The notes: a model not told the origin generated them from the sequence alone. Shown: positions 40,845-49,544, counted from the stretch's first letter. The stretch: DNA of 64,000 nt from Pustulibacterium marinum (GCF_900116665.1 NZ_FPBK01000014.1:29669-93668); one strand, 5' to 3'. A program made the numbers and translations.

Positions 40845-40926
40845 AAACACACGTGTGTTTTTGAAAAAACGCACGTCCGTTTTACTAAAAACAGACGTCC
40901 GTTTTTAGTAAAACGGACGTCTGTTT
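40845..40926. promoter_or_regulatory. Array of four AAAC-N2-ACGT-N2-GTTT palindromes at 22-bp pitch
   Basis: Four 16-bp sites at 40845-40860, 40867-40882, 40889-40904 and 40911-40926, each with perfect AAAC, ACGT and GTTT blocks and different N2 bases. Centres are exactly 22 bp apart, two helical turns, so all face the same side of the DNA. Spacers two and three (TACTAA, TTAGTA) are reverse complements, which creates a perfect 20-bp inverted repeat (40873-40892 with 40901-40920). It looks like a multi-site operator or a nucleoprotein or partition-type site. No function is assigned. Confidence 0.8.
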
Positions 40927-41025
40927 TCAAGTAGTTTTAGAAATACCAATAATTAAAGGTTTTTCAAAACCTTGTTTAAAAGTAATAAAAAAATATTGAA
41001 TACAACGTTATTCAATGAAAATACC
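40927..41025. other. Non-coding stretch between palindrome array and tandem repeat
   Basis: A+T-rich, with no ORF and no strong hairpin. It completes the 1.7-kb gene-free region 40735-42425, which consists almost entirely of repeats. Confidence 0.4.
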
Positions 41026-41292
41026 GTCATCCTGAACTTGTTTCAGGATCTCACCACAAAAGAGCTAAAAGCCATCAGCTAACAGCTATAAGTTAAATCA
41101 CGCCCCCCAAAAGCAACCGTCTCGCTCATAACTTTCTCCTACGTCATCCTGAACTTGTTTCAGGATCTCAACACAAAAGAGCTAAAAGCCATCAGCTAAC
41201 AGCTATAAGCTAAATCACGCCCCCCAAAAGCAACCGTCTCGCTCATAACTTTCTCCCACGTCATCCTGAACTTGTTTCAGGATCTCACCACA
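41026..41292. repeat. 117-bp tandem repeat, 2.3 copies, headed by TCCTGAACTTGTTTCAGGA
   Basis: Copies begin at 41026, 41143 and 41260, the third breaking off near 41292. Each begins with a palindrome (TCCTGAA, CTTGT, TTCAGGA), then GATCTCA, then an AGCT-rich part and a GCCCCCCAAAAGC block. Copies one and two differ at only a few positions, so the duplication is recent. The head palindrome is a REP-like element known to be widespread in Bacteroidetes intergenic regions. Confidence 0.92.
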
Positions 41293-41384
41293 AATTAAAT
41301 AGATTTCCTATTCGAGCATGGAATGATGGATATTTTAAAAGTGTTCATTAAGCAGTATCAGTTGGCAGAATAGCTATAAATACA

Positions 41385-41570
41385 TAAGACTACACGACGT
41401 AAGACTTAGGATTAAAAATAAAATTCAGCATTTATAATTTAACATTCAAAATAGTAAAATCGGCTTCGGTACACTTTGCTCCATTGCATTCCACAAACCA
41501 CTCAGCCACCGAGAGAGCAGATAGCCATTAGCTAACAACAAAAAGATTCCGTGTCGGAGCATGGAATGAC
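41385..41570 (+). repeat. Composite intergenic repeat, copy A
   Basis: Plus-strand copy with all modules: ACACGACGTAAGACTTAGGA, the A+T-rich block, CGGCTTCGGTACACTTTG, CACTCAGCCACCGAGAGAG, AGCCATTAGCTAACAAC and GATTCCGTGTCGGAGCATGG. Same order as the inverted copy at 36385-36590. Confidence 0.85.
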
Positions 41571-41644
41571 GGTTATGTATAGACTCCTGAGCAGGTCACT
41601 GAGTGATTTTCAATACTACGAAGTAAAGGGTTGAAAATAGTACC

Positions 41645-41765
41645 GAAGTGCCGCGGCTTCGGTACACTTTGCTCCATTACATTCCACAAACCACTCAGCC
41701 ACCGAGAGAGCTGATAGCCATTAGCTAGCAACAAAAAGATTCCGTTTCAGCGTACGAAATAACGA
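41645..41765 (+). repeat. Composite intergenic repeat, partial copy B
   Basis: Begins at the CGGCTTCGGTACACTTTG module and ends with a diverged GATTCCGTTTCAGCG module; it lacks the A+T-rich block, showing that the modules recombine independently. Confidence 0.85.
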
Positions 41766-41772
41766 AAGTTTT

Positions 41773-41960
41773 AAAAGTGGTCAGTTGGCAGTAGCAGTTG
41801 ACAGACCATCTATAAAGATATAGGACTACACGACTTAAGACTTAGGATTAAAAATAAAATTCAGCATTTATAATTTAACATTCAAAATAGTAAAATCGGC
41901 TTCGATACACTTTGCTCCATTACATTCCACAAACCACTCAGCCACCGAGAGAGCTGATAA
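41773..41960 (+). repeat. Composite intergenic repeat, copy C
   Basis: Begins with a GTCAGTTGGCAGTAGCAGTTG-like module (also at about 41360), then ACACGACTTAAGACTTAGGA, the A+T-rich block, CGGCTTCGATACACTTTG and CACTCAGCCACCGAGAGAG, and ends before the last module. Confidence 0.85.
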
Positions 41961-42360
41961 TAATTTATGTATCAATTATGATACAAAATACATCTGAGTG
42001 AAGTTCCCCCCCTTTTTACAGAATATATCCGAGCAAAGCTCCGAGATTCAGGAGCGGTTGAACGACGCAGGATCAAGCGTAAAGAAACAGTTCAGTGAAC
42101 TGTTTTAGCGAAGAGGTCAGCAGGCGCAAGGATACCGGATGGTTTTTGGTGCTGTGGTAACAAGCAGCAAAAAATTCCTTAAAAAGGGTGTCGTTTTCTT
42201 TGGTTCGTTTCTTTTGGACAAGCAAAAGAAATGAACATACCCGTTAGGGTATAACCTGGCGTTTACACCCAAACCTCAAACAATACCAAACACTACTCAC
42301 ATCTCACTTCAAAAAAAATCAATATAATACTGAACACCGCTACTGAACACTCCTACCAAC
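41961..42360. other. Non-coding region with several hairpins, possible conserved repeat or RNA
   Basis: Two clear hairpins: ACAGTTCA-G-TGAACTGT at 42087-42103 and TTTCTTTTG/CAAAAGAAA with a 6-nt loop at 42208-42231. Between them the sequence is richer in G+C than the rest of the spacer. No ORF. It resembles repeated non-coding segments I associate with flavobacterial genomes, but that is memory, not a search. Confidence 0.45.
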
Positions 42361-42403
42361 CTCTAACAAAACTTTAACCCTTTAGCCCTTCCCCTATTCC
42401 TGA

Positions 42404-42411
42404 TAATTTTG
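42404..42411 (+). promoter_or_regulatory. Candidate -7 box for the VWA-MoxR-YbaB genes
   Basis: TAATTTTG fits TAnnTTTG exactly and lies 14 bp before the ATG at 42426; a CTTTAG about 19 nt upstream is a weak -33 element. It implies a very short leader. Confidence 0.45.
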
Positions 42412-42425
42412 ATACTTTTAGGGGT

Positions 42426-43556
42426 ATGAGCAAAAATGATAAAAACCTTCGAAAGGGATTTGTTTTTAAGCAATATGAAGCCCCCGAACAATCGGTGTTT
42501 GATAAACTGCTGGAGATTTTCAAGGAGTTGATCACCCATACCTCGGGCGATTTTGACGAGGCTATCGACTGGCTAAAATCACTCGATGAAGAATACCAAT
42601 TAACCACTCCGGAATATACCTTAGACGATTTTATAGAAGACTTAAAGAAAAAAGGCTACATCCGCGAAGAGGCAGAACCCAACGGCGATGGCAGTGGTAT
42701 TTCCATTACCGCAAAAACCGAACAGGCCATTAGAAAACGTGCTTTGGATCAGATCTTCGGAAAGCTAAAAAAAGGGAACAAAGGAAACCACCGCACTACC
42801 CGAAACGGAAGCGGTGACGAACAAGTAGGCGAATTTAGAAACTACCAATACGGCGATGCTCCCGAACGTATTTCAATGACCGAAAGCCTACGCAATGCCC
42901 AAATTAACCATGGGATGGGCGACTTTCATTTGGATGAGTCAGACCTGGTCGTGGAAGAAACCCAGTTCAAAGCCCAAATGAGCACAGTATTAATGATTGA
43001 TTTAAGCCATTCGATGATTCTCTATGGCGAAGATCGCATTACCCCGGCAAAGAAAGTAGCCATGGCTTTAGCAGAACTGATTACTACGCGCTACCCAAAA
43101 GACACCCTAGATATTATTGTCTTCGGAAACGATGCCTGGCCGGTATCTATCAAAGAATTGCCCTATTTGCAGGTAGGTCCGTACCACACCAATACCGTTG
43201 CCGGACTCAATTTGGCGATGGACATCCTCCGTAGAAAGCGAAATAGCAACAAACAGATCTTTATGATTACCGACGGAAAACCGAGTTGCATCCGCGAACG
43301 CAATGGGGAGTATTACAAAAACTCTATGGGACTAGATCCCTACATTGTGGGGCAATGCTACACAAAGGCAAGACAAGCACGCAAACTCCATATTCCCATT
43401 ACCACCTTTATGATTGCGCAAGACCCCTACCTTATGCAGTTTATACGTGAGTTTACGCAAGCCAATCAAGGGAAAGCCTTTTATACAGGCTTAAGCGGAT
43501 TGGGAGAAATGATATTTGAAGATTACGAAAAGAACAGAAAAAAAAGAATTAGATAG
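42426..43556 (+). CDS. VWA-domain protein (partner of the MoxR-like ATPase)
   Basis: 376 residues. The C-terminal von Willebrand A domain (about 183-370) has a complete MIDAS: DLSHS (Asp192, Ser194, Ser196), a Thr in YHTNTVAGL (about 255-257) and Asp283 in MITDGKPS. The N-terminal half is helical and acidic. It precedes the AAA+ gene by 6 bp. Such VWA/AAA+ pairs resemble the ChlD/ChlI and CoxE/CoxD or MoxR systems that remodel protein complexes or insert metals. The client here is unknown. Confidence 0.88.
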   Translation: MSKNDKNLRKGFVFKQYEAPEQSVFDKLLEIFKELITHTSGDFDEAIDWLKSLDEEYQLTTPEYTLDDFIEDLKKKGYIREEAEPNGDGSGISITAKTEQAIRKRALDQIFGKLKKGNKGNHRTTRNGSGDEQVGEFRNYQYGDAPERISMTESLRNAQINHGMGDFHLDESDLVVEETQFKAQMSTVLMIDLSHSMILYGEDRITPAKKVAMALAELITTRYPKDTLDIIVFGNDAWPVSIKELPYLQVGPYHTNTVAGLNLAMDILRRKRNSNKQIFMITDGKPSCIRERNGEYYKNSMGLDPYIVGQCYTKARQARKLHIPITTFMIAQDPYLMQFIREFTQANQGKAFYTGLSGLGEMIFEDYEKNRKKRIR

Positions 43557-43562
43557 TACACT

Positions 43563-45026
43563 ATGCAAATTGAAAACATCAAAACCATATCCGATCTTAA
43601 AAAGGCAAACTACACAACAAAATCCATTAAAGAAGAATTGCGAAGCAACCTCATCCAAAACATCAAGGAAGGTACGCAAGTGTTCGAAGGCATTCACGGT
43701 TATGAAAACTCCGTGATTCCAGAGCTAGAACGCGCTATTCTTTCTAAACACAACATCAACCTTTTAGGGTTACGCGGACAAGCTAAAACGCGTTTGGCCA
43801 GAAGCATGACGAAGTTGTTAGATGAATACATTCCGTACATTACAGGATCTGAAATTCATGATGATCCTTTTAATCCGCTTTCTCGCTTTGCGATAGAGTT
43901 AATTAAAGAAAAAGGAGACGATACGCCTATCTCATGGTTGCATAGAAGTGATCGTTTTTATGAAAAACTAGCCACACCGGATGTTACTGTAGCTGATTTA
44001 ATTGGAGATGTAGACCCTATAAAAGCTGCCAACTTAAAACTAAGTTATGCAGATGATAGAGTGATTCACTACGGAATGATTCCAAGAGCTAACCGCTGTA
44101 TCTTTGTGATCAATGAGTTACCCGATCTACAAGCGCGTATTCAGGTAGCCTTATTCAATATTCTTCAGGAAGGTGATATACAAATTCGTGGGTTCAAGCT
44201 GCGTTTGGCATTAGATCTTCAGTTTGTATTTACCGCTAATCCGGAAGATTATACCAACCGTGGTAGTATCGTTACTCCGTTAAAAGACCGTATTGGTTCG
44301 CAAATATTAACGCATTACCCAAAAAACATCAGCATTGCCAAAACCATTACCGCCCAGGAAGTTGGTTTAGATGGTCGTCAGAAAGAAGATATTTATGTAC
44401 CAGAATTGGCGAAGGATATCTTGGAACAAATAGGTTTTGAAGCGCGTGACAGCGAATACATTGATGCCAAAAGTGGTGTGAGTGCACGTATGAGCATTAC
44501 GGCTTATGAGAATTTATTAAGTGCTGCCGAACGTCGTGCATTGCAAAATGGCGAAGAACAAACCGTAGTGCGTTTATCAGACTTTATGGGCGTAATTCCG
44601 GCCATTACAGGAAAAGTGGAATTGGTATATGAAGGTGAACAAGAAGGTGCGGGTGAAGTAGCCATTCAGTTATTGGAAGCAGCTATTAAAACGTTATTCC
44701 CGGATTATTTTCCTAAGATAGAAAAGCTGGAACGCCAAAACGAACATTCGCCTTATGATGATATTGTAGCTTGGTTCTTTGAGCAAAGCGATTTTGAATT
44801 AGCAGACGATATGAGCGATACCGAATACAAAGAAATGCTGATGAAGGTAACGCCATTGGAGCAACTAGTGAGTAAACATCAGACAGAATTACCTAAGGAA
44901 GATTTCTATTTCATGATGGAATTTGTATTGTGGGGATTGGTTGCGTTTAACAAACTGAGCAAACACCGCTTTACCGAAGGGTATCAATTCAATGATCTCT
45001 ACGGAAATTATATCAAAGGATTATAG
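43563..45026 (+). CDS. AAA+ ATPase, magnesium-chelatase/MoxR-like
   Basis: 487 residues. Walker A GLRGQAKTR (69-77), Walker B CIFVINELPDL (Glu185; Asn replaces the usual Asp before it), the ChlI-type insert, sensor 1 region FVFTANPEDYTN and arginine-rich VSARMSITAYENL lid. Related to the ChlI subunit and MoxR chaperones that act with VWA proteins such as the one directly upstream. There are no chlorophyll or cobalamin genes nearby, so a general chaperone role is more likely. Confidence 0.88.
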   Translation: MQIENIKTISDLKKANYTTKSIKEELRSNLIQNIKEGTQVFEGIHGYENSVIPELERAILSKHNINLLGLRGQAKTRLARSMTKLLDEYIPYITGSEIHDDPFNPLSRFAIELIKEKGDDTPISWLHRSDRFYEKLATPDVTVADLIGDVDPIKAANLKLSYADDRVIHYGMIPRANRCIFVINELPDLQARIQVALFNILQEGDIQIRGFKLRLALDLQFVFTANPEDYTNRGSIVTPLKDRIGSQILTHYPKNISIAKTITAQEVGLDGRQKEDIYVPELAKDILEQIGFEARDSEYIDAKSGVSARMSITAYENLLSAAERRALQNGEEQTVVRLSDFMGVIPAITGKVELVYEGEQEGAGEVAIQLLEAAIKTLFPDYFPKIEKLERQNEHSPYDDIVAWFFEQSDFELADDMSDTEYKEMLMKVTPLEQLVSKHQTELPKEDFYFMMEFVLWGLVAFNKLSKHRFTEGYQFNDLYGNYIKGL

Positions 45027-45067
45027 GAAGTTTTTATATTTTCGCACAAACTAAAAAATAGAAGACT

Positions 45068-45394
45068 ATGTTTGGAGACCTTATGGGCATGATGGGTAAA
45101 CTAAAAGAAACCCAACAAAAAGTAGAAGACACGAAGAAAAGATTAGATACCGTATTTGTAGACGAGCAATCTGCAGACGGGTTGTTGAAAGTAACACTTT
45201 CGGCCAACAGAAAAATAAAATCCATTGCAATAGACGATAGTCTATTGGAAGACAAAGAACAGTTAGAAGACTATTTAGTGTTAACACTTAACAAGGCTAT
45301 TGAAAAAGCCACAAGCATTAACGAAGCCGAATTGGCAGCTGTAGCCAAAGAAGGCATGCCAAACATTCCTGGTATGGATGGTATGTTCTCGTAA
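45068..45394 (+). CDS. YbaB/EbfC family nucleoid-associated protein
   Basis: 108 residues, matching the family in length and core: [40 protein letters not shown] and the Gly/Met-rich tail. YbaB proteins form dimers that bind DNA and are often linked to dnaX/recR in other bacteria; here it follows the AAA+ gene by 41 bp and ends at a terminator. Confidence 0.9.
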   Translation: MFGDLMGMMGKLKETQQKVEDTKKRLDTVFVDEQSADGLLKVTLSANRKIKSIAIDDSLLEDKEQLEDYLVLTLNKAIEKATSINEAELAAVAKEGMPNIPGMDGMFS

Positions 45395-45419
45395 TTATAG
45401 AAGAATTATAAGAATTTTG

Positions 45420-45449
45420 TAAAAAAGCACCCTAATGGGTGCTTTTTTA
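45420..45449 (+). terminator. Intrinsic terminator after ybaB-like gene
   Basis: Stem AAGCACCC/GGGTGCTT with a TAAT loop and A- and T-tracts on both sides, 26 bp after the stop. It closes the VWA-AAA+-YbaB unit. Confidence 0.92.
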
Positions 45450-45614
45450 TTATAAATTGTAATCATATAATGATAAATTAACCGTTAAACGATTTTTAAT
45501 ACCGATTATATGTTTTAGTAAAATTCATACGAAAATTAGCGTATTTTAGTATACTATAGTTTTGATTTATATTTTTTTTAGTATTTTCAAAGTAATTCAA
45601 ATATCAAAGGGGGA

Positions 45615-47183
45615 ATGGTATTTATAAAATCTTTAAACTTAAAGCTTTCTTTTTTCTTTTTACAAAAGTTAGCAGCCAGCGTAATTGTGCTAATTGCATT
45701 GGTAAATATTGCCGCATGGATAACAGGCAATGTTGGTACCGTTAACTTTCAATATCATCTAAATGAGAAAGCTACCATGAAGGTCATCACTGCCGTGAGC
45801 TTTCTGCTAGTGGGGCTTTGTCATTTTTTTACAAAAAGGCGTTTCTTGTATCCAATATTTTTAGGAGGTATTGCCATTCAACTGCTGCAACTATGCAGTA
45901 TTTGTATCATTGGCCTATTTCGTCCTAGTTCTCCTATAACCATTTTTCTCTTTCTTGTTACTTTTTTAGAGATGTACGTGCAAGGGGTTCATAATAATAC
46001 CACATTTTCTATGATTCTCAACAGTCTTGTCTATGTGATTACTACTTTTACCATTTATTATTTTGTGTTGAACCCTACTTTTTTAGGGAGTATACCTGGC
46101 TTTAAATCATTGAGTTGGAATACTGCCATTCTTTTTTACATCAACTCATTGTCTTCGCTACAACGAATATTTCGTAAGAATATAAAAGAAGTATTTCAGT
46201 ATAACGATGACAAATACAATCTAAATCCCTTCAAGTATTTTCCTGTTTTCTTTGGTATTCCCATTGCGGTAATTATCATTGTTACACTTCTTATTCATGT
46301 AAATTTAATTGGGAGTAAATTTGGCATCTTTATCATCTTATTTATACTCAACGTAGTTACTTTGGTGAGCGCTGCTATCTTTACGAAAAAGTTTGTAAAG
46401 CTGTTTAAAATTATCTTGGTAACACAAAAACAGGTGCAATATAAAAATGAGAAACTAAAAGAAAAGAACAGGTATTTAGAAGACTTTGCTTCTATATCAT
46501 CTCATAATTTGAAAGAACCCATCATTGCCCTGAACAATCTGATAGACTTTAGAGAAAAAGAAGAATTTAAAGATACAGTTCCGCCAGAGGAAATAGATCA
46601 AATGATCACAACCAATATCAAGAACTTGAGTAAGAATATTGATTCTATTAATAAATTTCTCCAGGCTATTAGAAAAGGTGAAAAAGGCAATTTCATCTAT
46701 GTATCTGTAAAGGAAAGTATAGAAGAACAATTGGGGCTACTCAAAGATTTCTCGAAACAAATTAATGCTACAACTACCATTAATATTCGAAAAGACACCT
46801 TATTCCCTAAGGTTTATATAGATAGTATTTTATACAATCTAATCAGTAATTCATACAAATACAATGATAAGAAAAGACCATTATCTATATTTATAGATGC
46901 CTACTTTGACAACAAAGATTATGTGATCATCTATAGGGATAATGGAATTGGGATAGACATGGAAAAACATGGTGACCAACTTTTTAAACCCAACAAGCGG
47001 TTTCATAAGACCAACGTTCCTAGCAGTGGTTTTGGTTTATACTTTACCAAAATGCATATTCAAAAAATGGATGGAACTATTACGGCTAAAAGTACGCTAG
47101 ATGTGGGTACAGAATTTACCCTGATATTTAAAAATAAAAAAGATGATACACATGAAAAAGATGAAAATAGCAATCGTAGATGA
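45615..47183 (+). CDS. Membrane sensor histidine kinase
   Basis: 522 residues: about seven or eight membrane spans (20-255) without a large extracytoplasmic domain, a coiled coil (268-290), then HisKA with His297 in SISSHNLKEP, and HATPase_c with NLISNSYKY, YRDNGIGIDME and SSGFGLYFTK. The SHNLKEP H-box belongs to a class common in Bacteroidetes. The gene overlaps the response-regulator gene by 41 bp, so the two are translated together. Signal unknown. A TAnnTTTG box at 45557-45564 could be its promoter. Confidence 0.88.
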   Translation: MVFIKSLNLKLSFFFLQKLAASVIVLIALVNIAAWITGNVGTVNFQYHLNEKATMKVITAVSFLLVGLCHFFTKRRFLYPIFLGGIAIQLLQLCSICIIGLFRPSSPITIFLFLVTFLEMYVQGVHNNTTFSMILNSLVYVITTFTIYYFVLNPTFLGSIPGFKSLSWNTAILFYINSLSSLQRIFRKNIKEVFQYNDDKYNLNPFKYFPVFFGIPIAVIIIVTLLIHVNLIGSKFGIFIILFILNVVTLVSAAIFTKKFVKLFKIILVTQKQVQYKNEKLKEKNRYLEDFASISSHNLKEPIIALNNLIDFREKEEFKDTVPPEEIDQMITTNIKNLSKNIDSINKFLQAIRKGEKGNFIYVSVKESIEEQLGLLKDFSKQINATTTINIRKDTLFPKVYIDSILYNLISNSYKYNDKKRPLSIFIDAYFDNKDYVIIYRDNGIGIDMEKHGDQLFKPNKRFHKTNVPSSGFGLYFTKMHIQKMDGTITAKSTLDVGTEFTLIFKNKKDDTHEKDENSNRR

Positions 47184-47553
47184 TAACATTGTCTTTAGGA
47201 AACTTACCAAAATTGCTATTGAACACAGTGACTCTAAAGATGTAGAAGTGCTCCTTTTTGAAAACGGACAAGAAGCTTTCGACTACATTAAAACCTATAT
47301 AGAAGATAAAGAACAGTTGCCAAAAGTTATTCTTTTAGACTTAAACATGCCCGTAATGGACGGCTGGCAATTTTTAGAAGAAACATTACCCATAAATAAA
47401 AGTCATAGCCTAAACTTGGTTATCTACATAGTTTCTTCATCCAATAATGATGAAGATATAGAACGAGCCAAAACCCTTTCAGATGTAAAAGGATATTTGG
47501 TAAAACCAATCAATATTACCCAAATCAATAGTTTGATTGCAGAATTGCAGTAA
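47143..47553 (+). CDS. Single-domain response regulator
   Basis: Receiver-only protein, up to 136 residues; the start may be at 47143, 47152 or 47161, all inside the end of the kinase gene. Phospho-acceptor Asp66 (numbering from 47143) in ILLDLNMPVMDGW; VSSSNN and the KPIN lysine complete the receiver. With no output domain it must signal through protein contact. It is the partner of the overlapping kinase. Confidence 0.88.
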   Translation: MIHMKKMKIAIVDDNIVFRKLTKIAIEHSDSKDVEVLLFENGQEAFDYIKTYIEDKEQLPKVILLDLNMPVMDGWQFLEETLPINKSHSLNLVIYIVSSSNNDEDIERAKTLSDVKGYLVKPINITQINSLIAELQ

Positions 47554-47592
47554 ATAGTCATAAGACATACTCATTGCTATTTCAGCAAATAA

Positions 47593-47630
47593 TAAAGCAT
47601 CCTTATTTTGAAAAGGATGCTTTATTATTT
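47593..47630 (+). terminator. Bidirectional terminator between response regulator and SDR gene
   Basis: Stem AAAGCATCCTT/AAGGATGCTTT with a short A+T loop, T-rich on one side and A-rich on the other. It separates the two convergent transcription units. Confidence 0.88.
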
Positions 47631-47645
47631 TTCTGTTATGAACAA

Positions 47646-48407
47646 TTACAACATCATTCCGCCGGAAACTTCAATACGTTGTCCATTAACCCATTTTGCT
47701 TTATCACTACATAAAAATGCAACCACGCCTCCAATATCATCGGGTTCTCCTACTCTACCCAATGCGGTGGCACCGGCAATAATCTGTTGTTTATCGGCTT
47801 CTCTATTACTTCCACCTCCAAAATCGGTTGCTATGGCTCCGGGAGCTACTGAATTTACACGAATACCTTTCGCGCCCAATTCTTTCGCCATGTAACGAGA
47901 TAAACTATCAATAGCTGCTTTTAAACTTCCATACACAGAAGATCCAGGAAATGAAAAACGTGCCAATCCTGATGAAATATTTACAATTCCACCGCCTTCA
48001 TTTAAATAAGGTAATGCCTTTTGAGTTAAGAAAAATACTCCTTTGTAATGAATGTTATACGCAGCATCCATTTGCTCTTCTGTAGTTGTAGCTACCATAG
48101 CATACAAGGCTGTTCCTGCATTATTAACTAAAAAGTCAAAATTAGGACTTCCTGTTGCTTCTTTTAAATGTGATGTAACCTTGGTGATAAAACTATCAAA
48201 CTGAGAAATATCAGAAGTGTCTAATTGATATGCGATGGCTTTTTGCCCTTTTTTCTTAATTTGATCTACCACTTCATTTGCCATGGTTTCATTGCTGTGA
48301 TAGGTAAAAATAACATCTAGGCCGTTTTCAGCTAGATTGAGTACCATATCTTTTCCTAAACCACGACTACCGCCGGTAACTACTGCAATTTTGTTTCTTG
48401 AATTCAT
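47646..48407 (-). CDS. Short-chain dehydrogenase/reductase (SDR)
   Basis: 253 residues. Nucleotide-binding motif TGGSRGLGKD (11-20), NNAGT, catalytic Ser in ISSGLA and YxxxK in SVYGSLKAA, followed by the classical VNSVAPGAIATDF and a C-terminal WVNGQRIEVSGGMML. A classical NADP(H)-dependent SDR of unknown substrate. An AraC-family regulator lies 103 bp upstream on the same strand and probably controls it. Confidence 0.92.
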   Translation of the reverse strand: MNSRNKIAVVTGGSRGLGKDMVLNLAENGLDVIFTYHSNETMANEVVDQIKKKGQKAIAYQLDTSDISQFDSFITKVTSHLKEATGSPNFDFLVNNAGTALYAMVATTTEEQMDAAYNIHYKGVFFLTQKALPYLNEGGGIVNISSGLARFSFPGSSVYGSLKAAIDSLSRYMAKELGAKGIRVNSVAPGAIATDFGGGSNREADKQQIIAGATALGRVGEPDDIGGVVAFLCSDKAKWVNGQRIEVSGGMML

Positions 48408-48510
48408 ATCTTACTTTATGATTAATTTTGATAGTACAAAGATCTGGAGAAACTGAAGCATTCTAGTTGTACAGTTCAAAGCAAGATTTGCAAAAAACAA
48501 ACAATTGCCA

Positions 48511-49443
48511 TTATCTAAAGGTATTTGGAGCTATTTGTGTTTGCTTTTTGAAAAAGTTAGAAAAATGGGCTACTTCTTCAAACCCTAAACTGAAAGCTAT
48601 TTCAGAAACCGACCAATCTGTTTGTTTCAGTAGTATTTTTGCTTCCCGCAAGATTCGTTTGCTTATGAGTTCTGTTGTTGTATTTCCGGTGGAATCTTTC
48701 AATACTTTATTCAAATGATTCACATGAACAGATAAGCGAGAAGCATACTCTTTGGCAGAGCGTAACACCAATCGTTGCCCCGGAGTTTCTATAGGAAATT
48801 GTCTTTCTAAAAGTTCGATAAATAAAGAGGTTATTCGGGATGCAGCACTTGAATGCGCTTCTACGCTAGTTGCAGGTTGGAGCTTTTGCCCGTAATGAAT
48901 TAACTCTAAAACATAATTGCGAATCAGATCGTATTTAAACTCATAATCAGAAGCTATTTCACGCTCCATTTTGCGTAATACCTGCTCCAATTCATCTGCC
49001 TGATCATCTGTAATTTCAAAAACAGGATACGCTCCCGATTTGAAAATAGGCAATTCATCTAATACCACACCGCTTTTATTCTTTACCATAAAAGCATCTG
49101 TAAATACACAAAACAATCCGGCTTGTTCCTCTGCTTCGGGAATCCAATGATACGGAACTTTTGGTGTAGCAAATAGTAGCGCATTACTCTGAACCTGAAT
49201 TACTTTATCGGCATACTCAGCTCTGTTTTTTCCCCTGATTAAAGATATTTTGTAATACGCACGCCTATTATAGGGCATGGTATTTTTTTGCTTCACCTCT
49301 CTTATGGTGTTGGCTATATCAAATACATTGAAATGCCCAACTTCTTTGTGTATTCCCGGTGGTAACAATTCACTTAGTGGTTTTCCCGTAAAGACTTCCG
49401 CTTCTTTATAAAAGTCATCCAATGATTTATGAGGTATATTCAT
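48511..49443 (-). CDS. AraC-family transcription regulator
   Basis: 310 residues. Cupin-like N-terminal domain (about 50-130, with YYKISLIRGKNRAEYADK and PKVPYHWIPEAEEQAG) and C-terminal double HTH (about 210-310, ASRLSVHVNHLNKVLKDSTG and EIAFSLGFEEVAHFSNFFKK). It probably activates the neighbouring SDR gene. Confidence 0.9.
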   Translation of the reverse strand: MNIPHKSLDDFYKEAEVFTGKPLSELLPPGIHKEVGHFNVFDIANTIREVKQKNTMPYNRRAYYKISLIRGKNRAEYADKVIQVQSNALLFATPKVPYHWIPEAEEQAGLFCVFTDAFMVKNKSGVVLDELPIFKSGAYPVFEITDDQADELEQVLRKMEREIASDYEFKYDLIRNYVLELIHYGQKLQPATSVEAHSSAASRITSLFIELLERQFPIETPGQRLVLRSAKEYASRLSVHVNHLNKVLKDSTGNTTTELISKRILREAKILLKQTDWSVSEIAFSLGFEEVAHFSNFFKKQTQIAPNTFR

Positions 49444-49544
49444 GTGTACTATGAGTTGTAAAATTCAAATCAAACAACGAATATCGACTGAATAAATGTG
49501 TTTTCCAAAAATGATTTTTTAACTTTAGGAAAAGTCTGTTCCCT

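Noticed and set aside
40845..40926. Palindrome array as a simple terminator of the HU-like gene
   Set aside because: It is 111 bp beyond the stop, has four equal sites at fixed pitch and ends without a clean T-tract; a terminator would need only one stem.
41026..41292. Repeated TCCTGAACTTGTTTCAGGA as a CRISPR array
   Set aside because: The repeat unit is 117 bp and the intervening sequence is itself repeated rather than unique; no cas genes are present.
43563..45026. Magnesium chelatase for chlorophyll or cobaltochelatase
   Set aside because: Only the I- and D-like parts are present, with no H subunit or tetrapyrrole genes; the MoxR-type chaperone reading is safer.
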